Shown in pieces: positions 59,692 through 64,000 of a DNA stretch of 64,000 bases. Source of the stretch: Paraspadella gotoi. Its lineage: Eukaryota; Chaetognatha. The notes under the pieces are model-generated. The model had not been told where the DNA came from, made no database searches, and saw only the letters and a program-made list of their open reading frames with translations. The position numbers and the translations under genes were made by a program. The stretch's first letter is position 1; each line of letters starts with the position of its first letter. Location of the stretch: NCBI GenBank assembly GCA_051294375.1, contig CM119267.1:23065486-23129485 (forward strand), written 5' to 3'.

Positions 59692-59869
59692 TATATAAAA
59701 TAATAAAAAGAGATCGTTCACGGTATTTATTTTAATAATACATCTAGGAAAAAAGTATACTCGCATAGAGGAAATCTACTCGAAAATTATGTGATATACT
59801 TTTTTCCTAGATGGTATTATTAAATAAATGCCGTGAACGATCGTCTTTTTATTATTTTATATACAGAAG
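59686..59869. mobile_element. Palindromic AT-rich MITE
   Basis: Two arms of about 80 bp are inverted copies: CTTCTGTATATAAAATAATA on the left and its reverse complement at 59850-59869. Both run through GATCGTTCACGG and CTAGGAAAAAAGTATA to a short loop with GGAAATCTACTCG. Half-copies occur at 56769-56873 and at 59905-59965. Its end overlaps the gamma terminus (CTTCTG). It has no coding capacity. Confidence 0.8.
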
Positions 59870-59896
59870 ACNNNNNNNNNNNNNNNNNNNNNNNNN

Positions 59897-60829
59897 TTCA
59901 TATTATAAAATTATTATTAGGAAATCTACTCGAAAATTATGTAATATACTTTTTTCCTAGATAGTAATAACAAATAGTGGAAAAAAGGCGCTTTTAAAAT
60001 GATGATTTAAAATTTAGATAAAAACTAATCCCATAAATGAGAGGAACTAAATCATGAGCAGATGTCGAATGAACCGATCTACAAATCTACATATCTCTTT
60101 TTCCTAAAACTGTTTCAAACTCGCGTCTTTTTAATTCCTCCCTCCCCAATTTTCTAATTTTCCTTCCTTCCTTCTCCCTCCTCAATTTCCTTCTTTGTCC
60201 TCTCCTCCTTCTCAACTTTCTTCCTATTCCTCGCCTCATTTTCCTCGCTTCCTTTTCCTCACCACCTCTCCCCTCTCTTTTCTTTCCTCAACTTCCTTCC
60301 TTTTCATTCTCTCGAAAAGTCCCGACACAAGTTTCTCTCCCCGCTTCGTCGTCCCATTAGCATCTTTTCCTCCTTTTGAAAAAAAAATGAGATCATCGTC
60401 CTCGGTTCGTCGCGGTTTCCATTCGATGGCAATTTCGTGCAGATGCACCGATTATGGTGGGATTTCTCGAACAAAAGGCGTCGATTGTCTCGTGACCACG
60501 ATACGGCTGTGTCGAGCGAGTATTCTAATCTTTTAGTTTTAAAGGTGAAATGAGTCGAGTGATATCAGGCTTGTCAAAAACAATTTACAATTTTGAATTT
60601 TATAAATATCTCGCTCGCTCTCTCCTTTTCTCTTTCTTTCTCCCCCTCTCTCCTTCCTCACCATCAAACATGCAAATTCCATTTCTCTCTATTTTCGGCG
60701 AGAGATTCCGCGGCAGCGAAACAGCGGCAGCAGCGACGACGTCCGCTTGGTGTCGCTTTTCAATTCGCTTGATGGCTGAGTATGTATTTCGTTCCGTAAA
60801 TATTCTCTCTCTCTCTCTCTCTTCCTCTT

Positions 60830-60880
<51 letters not shown>

Positions 60881-61165
60881 GCCGTTATGGCCGCCTTCTG
60901 ATCTATTCGGTCGAGACTCGAAAAGAATAGATTCACTCCTTGAGGCGTTTTTGCCTTACTTTCCACTCACTTCCTCTCTCTCTCCCACTTTCTCCACAGA
61001 TTCTTTAACTAATTCCCCTTTTATGAAAAACTCTTGCGATTCCCCCATTTCGTCGAATCGATCTTCGGAAACGGAAACTCGAATGACGTCGAATTCGTAG
61101 CGGAGAAAAAGAAGAGACTCACGATTCACTCATTGATCTCATTTTTTTGAGGACGAAAAAACAAG
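59897..61165. other. Intergenic upstream of CNIH4, pyrimidine-rich
   Basis: A MITE remnant to about 59970, then very pyrimidine-rich sequence (CTTCCTTCCT, CTCTCT), probably promoter or 5' UTR. A (CT)n run lies at about 60801-60877. Plus-strand frames of 113 and 126 codons here are Ser/Phe/Leu-rich products of the CT repeats and match nothing known. Confidence 0.45.
60801..60877. repeat. (CT)n microsatellite
   Basis: Nearly pure CT dinucleotides with two short interruptions, in the upstream region of CNIH4. Confidence 0.95.
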
Positions 61166-62072
61166 ATGAATTTGGACGTCGCCGTCTTCGTCTATTCTTT
61201 CTTCGGCGGCGCCTTTTTGTTATTTCTCACGGGTAAAGACGAAGCGCCGGGTTTAGGTTTGAAAGTTAATAGAATTATGCTAATAAATCAAAGATAGACG
61301 GATATATAGCTTAATCAGAGATGATTCACCAAATAAGGGTTCTATTTCTTTCCAAGATAAAAATCAAATGTGAGAAAGTTCTTTATTTAGTATCCTTTCA
61401 TGTAAATTGTTATTTCGTTTATAGTTTATTTCATCATTACGCTGTCGGATTTGGAATGCGATTATATCAATGCGAGGCAATGCTGCTCAAAGTTGAACAA
61501 GGTACACATTTTAATTTTTTTTAGTTTTCACATTTAATCATACTAAGTATTTACGTACTTATTTTGTCACCAACTCTTTTCACCCATTTTCCTTCTTCCT
61601 TCAGTTCGTCATCCCGGAGATGGTCGTTCACGCCACCATCTGCGTGGGATTCCTTCTAACGTGGCACTACATTATGTTCCTCATCACGTTGCCAATGACC
61701 GCCTGGAATTTGAGGTAAAACGTTGCTAATGATAGTTACAATTAAACGGGCGTCATTTTGATCTCTTTCAATATGATCTTAAAATTAAATTAAAGTTAAA
61801 TTCCTTTTCTTCTTCCCCAGAAAATCGATCAACCTCCGACCTGGGAATTTAGGATACTACGATCCCGCCGGTAAGCGCGAAAAACTCTCTTTAACTATGA
61901 ATTTAAGATTAATCTCGTCACCTCCACATTCCTCTGCCTCACCTCAGAGATTCACAATCGAGGTCAACTGAAAAATTACCTTAAAGAGACAATGATCAAA
62001 CTGGGCTATCATCTCGTCTGCTTCTTCCTTCTCCTCTACTGCATGATCGTCGCCTTGGTGCAGCAGGATTAA
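61166..62072 (+). CDS. CNIH4: Cornichon family protein 4 (ER cargo exporter)
   Basis: COPII cargo receptor that helps GPCRs and other membrane proteins leave the ER. Five exons: 61166-61232, 61425-61501, 61605-61714, 61821-61870, 61948-62072; 142 residues (human 139 as I recall). The hallmark [20 protein letters not shown] is followed by [31 protein letters not shown] and [19 protein letters not shown]. This matches human CNIH4 block for block and differs from CNIH1-3, which carry an extra loop. Three hydrophobic helices are evident. The short ATG exon encodes the first TM. Introns are GT-AG with consistent phases. Confidence 0.96.
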
Positions 62073-62516
62073 ACATCCCACAGTCGCCAGACTCTTTTCT
62101 TCATTTTCCGTCCGCCGCGTCGGATGTCGGGCAACTCGACGAGCGCGGGTTTCGCTCGCGTCTCCCATTCCTCATTACCTTCGATTTTTCTAGCCAAAAT
62201 TTCATCCCCCTAATCTATTGTGCCAAGAAGAACCGTTTAACGGGTTGAACAATCAACGTTCGCCTTTTTTGCCGATTTAGTTACATTTGTTTCGTATCTC
62301 GTCGCATCTAAAAATTTCTCGACGGTTTTTGTCTCCCTTAAATTCACTCGTGATTTTTGGGCGTTGATCAAATGCTTCATTATGGTTTAAACTAGATAGC
62401 GATGTTCTATTAATTTTTTTTCCAGTCTTTTCGCCATTGGGCTTTATTAAAAAAAAAAACATTAAAACTAAACGTACAAAAAAACAAGGGGCGTGGTTTT
62501 TGAAAATTCTTGGTAC
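62073..62516. other. CNIH4 3' UTR and spacer
   Basis: AT-rich 3' UTR and about 200 bp before the next start codon. No other feature is seen. Confidence 0.5.
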
Positions 62517-64000
62517 ATGGCGGGTCGCGGATTTTCCGGTAGAGGACGCCCTTTCGGTTTCGGCCCCAACGAACCGAGGATGTTCTTCGGCGGATCCGGT
62601 CCCATGGGAAACAATGGCTTGATGGGACCGGGACCCGGTACGGAATAAAATAAATTTTTAAAGCCCCCCCCCCCATACCCCCACCAGTAAAAGCAGCTCT
62701 TTTACAACACTTTAATATTCCTTTAAAGGCTTTAACGGAGGAGGCATGCCGGCCCACCCGATGTCCGGCCGCGAACCCTTCGATAGATTCGGTCCTTTCG
62801 ATGAAAATCGTCCGCCAATGTGCGGCCCCCCATCGATGGGCCGTTTCGACGACCGTGTTCCCCCGCGTTTTCCCGACGACGCCCCACTCTATGTTCCGCG
62901 CGGAATGGACGGACCCCAGCGCGACCTATACTCCCGCTCTCCTCCGCCGATGCGTCTCATGGACGGGCGGGGATTCCAGGGCGGAATGAGAGGAGGGCGG
63001 GACTTCATGCGAGACCACCGCTCGAGAGAACGGTCCCCCTTGGATGAAGAGAGAGGTGGGTGTAACCTTTATTTGGATGTAGAGGAATTGCTTAATAAAG
63101 CGGTTCTTATATGGAAGTGCTTACTAACTTCAATAACTTAAATAATTGTGATATCATTGTTTAAACAGCGAGTCCAGCCCTCGGCAGTCAGCCGCCCCCT
63201 CCACCTTCGGAGGACGACACTCAAAACTCAGAACGTCGCCCTCTTATCTATAAACTCCTGGATCCTCTGTCGAACAAGAGCACGCCTTTGATTGGTCTCC
63301 AACATATGTACGAGCACCAAAACGAAGGACAGCAAGTGAGGTGAGAAAGCTTTACGTATTTGGAAGCGGGGCTCTAGGATTCGTGGGTATTTTTAAGTAC
63401 ATCTGCCCTTCTGTCGTCGTCGTTGTTTCAAATACTTTCAAATGCGGTCAAACTAATAATTCCCTCCTTTCCACACTGTTCCCATCTTCAGGTACGAGTG
63501 CCGGCTTTGCAAGGCTCTCATCAAGGACGCTTCCATCTTCCTCAAGCACGTGACTGGCGAACATCACAAGCGGAAATTCATCCAAGACTTTTACATGAAC
63601 TACGAATTTCTACTCAACACCGTCAACACCAAGAAGGAGCAGAAGGCGAAGATGGAGGAGTACGTCGCTGAGATCTACGAGAAGGATGGAAGGCAGAACG
63701 TGAGACTCGTCGTTGACGGGGAGGAGGTCTTTTGGGCGGGCGACGATAAGAGCGCCGAAAGACAGTCTCCGCCGCCGCCACCGCAGCCGATCAGAACGAA
63801 AAAACCTTCTTCCGCCAAACCGGTCGCCGACGACGTCGTCTCCTCGACATCTTCCACGATCGAATCGGATAAGAAGGATGACTATTCGCAGGCCGACGTG
63901 GACGAGATGCTCAAACGCGTCGTCAACGACTCTACCATCAAACCGGTTGGTGGCAGCCTCGGCCGAGGATTGGGCGGGGTGTTGGCCGGACTGAGAAACT
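62517..64000 (+). CDS. Gly/Arg-rich protein with C2H2 zinc finger, 3' end outside window
   Basis: Four exons are visible: 62517-62637, 62729-63055, 63169-63340, and 63492 to beyond the window edge. The N-terminus is rich in Gly, Arg, Pro and Met (AGRGFSGRGRPFGFGPNEPR; later MRGGRDFMRDHRSRERSP), typical of nuclear RNA-binding proteins. Then comes LSNKSTPLIGLQHMYEHQNE and a single finger, YECRLCKALIKDASIFLKHV, followed by GEHHKRKFIQDFY. Its C-x2-C-x12-H-x4/5-H spacing resembles matrin/U1-type fingers that bind RNA or splicing factors. After it the sequence turns polar and acidic, with a QADVDEMLKRVVNDS segment and a Gly-rich stretch at the edge. I do not recognise the orthologue; a role in nuclear RNA processing is inferred from composition and finger type only. 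Confidence 0.75.

Noticed and set aside
60195-60930. Plus-strand ORFs upstream of CNIH4
   Set aside because: They are translations of CT-rich repeats (Ser/Leu/Phe runs) with no similarity to known proteins.

Overview
The window is nuclear DNA from an animal with a compact genome. Nearly every gene is split by short, AT-rich introns (mostly about 50 to 300 bp) with GT-AG ends. The genes include metazoan-type families: Neuralized, VARP/ANKRD27, an AF9/ENL YEATS protein, DCAF10 and two Rel-homology proteins. Intergenic gaps are about 0.3 to 1.4 kb. A sponge or another early-branching or strongly compacted invertebrate would fit, but I cannot name the species. Exon models below were built by hand from splice consensus, reading phase and recalled family similarity. 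All complete models sum to whole codons except SLC66A2-like, which carries a one-base frame break, and the nested minus-strand gene.

Layout. 1-5.9 kb is AT-rich, with a U1 snRNA gene (minus strand), a small PY-motif membrane protein and a partial duplication of its 3' end. 5.9-16 kb holds EIF4A3 (exon junction complex helicase), an AF9/ENL-like YEATS protein with a SINE-like insert in one intron, and SET. 16.7-24.3 kb holds a TMEM179-like four-TM protein, SLC66A2-like and a DHHC palmitoyltransferase. 25-31.7 kb holds a GOLM1/GOLM2-like Golgi protein and PDIA3 (ERp57-like), with UPRE/CCAAT motifs upstream of PDIA3. 32.7-36 kb is Neuralized, with three apparent GC-AG introns. 37-41.8 kb has two tandem, divergent Rel-homology genes. 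42.1-45.7 kb is ANKRD27/VARP. 46.1-51.2 kb is DCAF10, whose first intron contains a minus-strand gene for a coiled-coil, cysteine-rich, probably secreted protein.

51.9-59.9 kb is a gene-free block of nested repeats. It holds foldback elements whose arms carry hammerhead-ribozyme-like motifs (four copies), two copies of a tyrosine-recombinase C-terminus, a roughly 1.4 kb element with 30-bp inverted ends, and a palindromic MITE. It also contains two 25-N assembly gaps, and the two largest units are near copies differing mainly by indels, so copy number is uncertain. The window ends with CNIH4 and the 5' part of a C2H2 zinc-finger gene that runs off the edge.

The genes do not form one pathway. 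Several concern the secretory and endosomal system (ZDHHC, GOLM, PDIA3, CNIH4, VARP), and several concern RNA or chromatin (U1, EIF4A3, AF9/ENL, SET). The most unusual signals are the ribozyme-bearing foldback elements, the tandem Rel-like pair lacking the usual DNA-contact loop, the nested cysteine-rich gene and the cluster of GC-AG introns.
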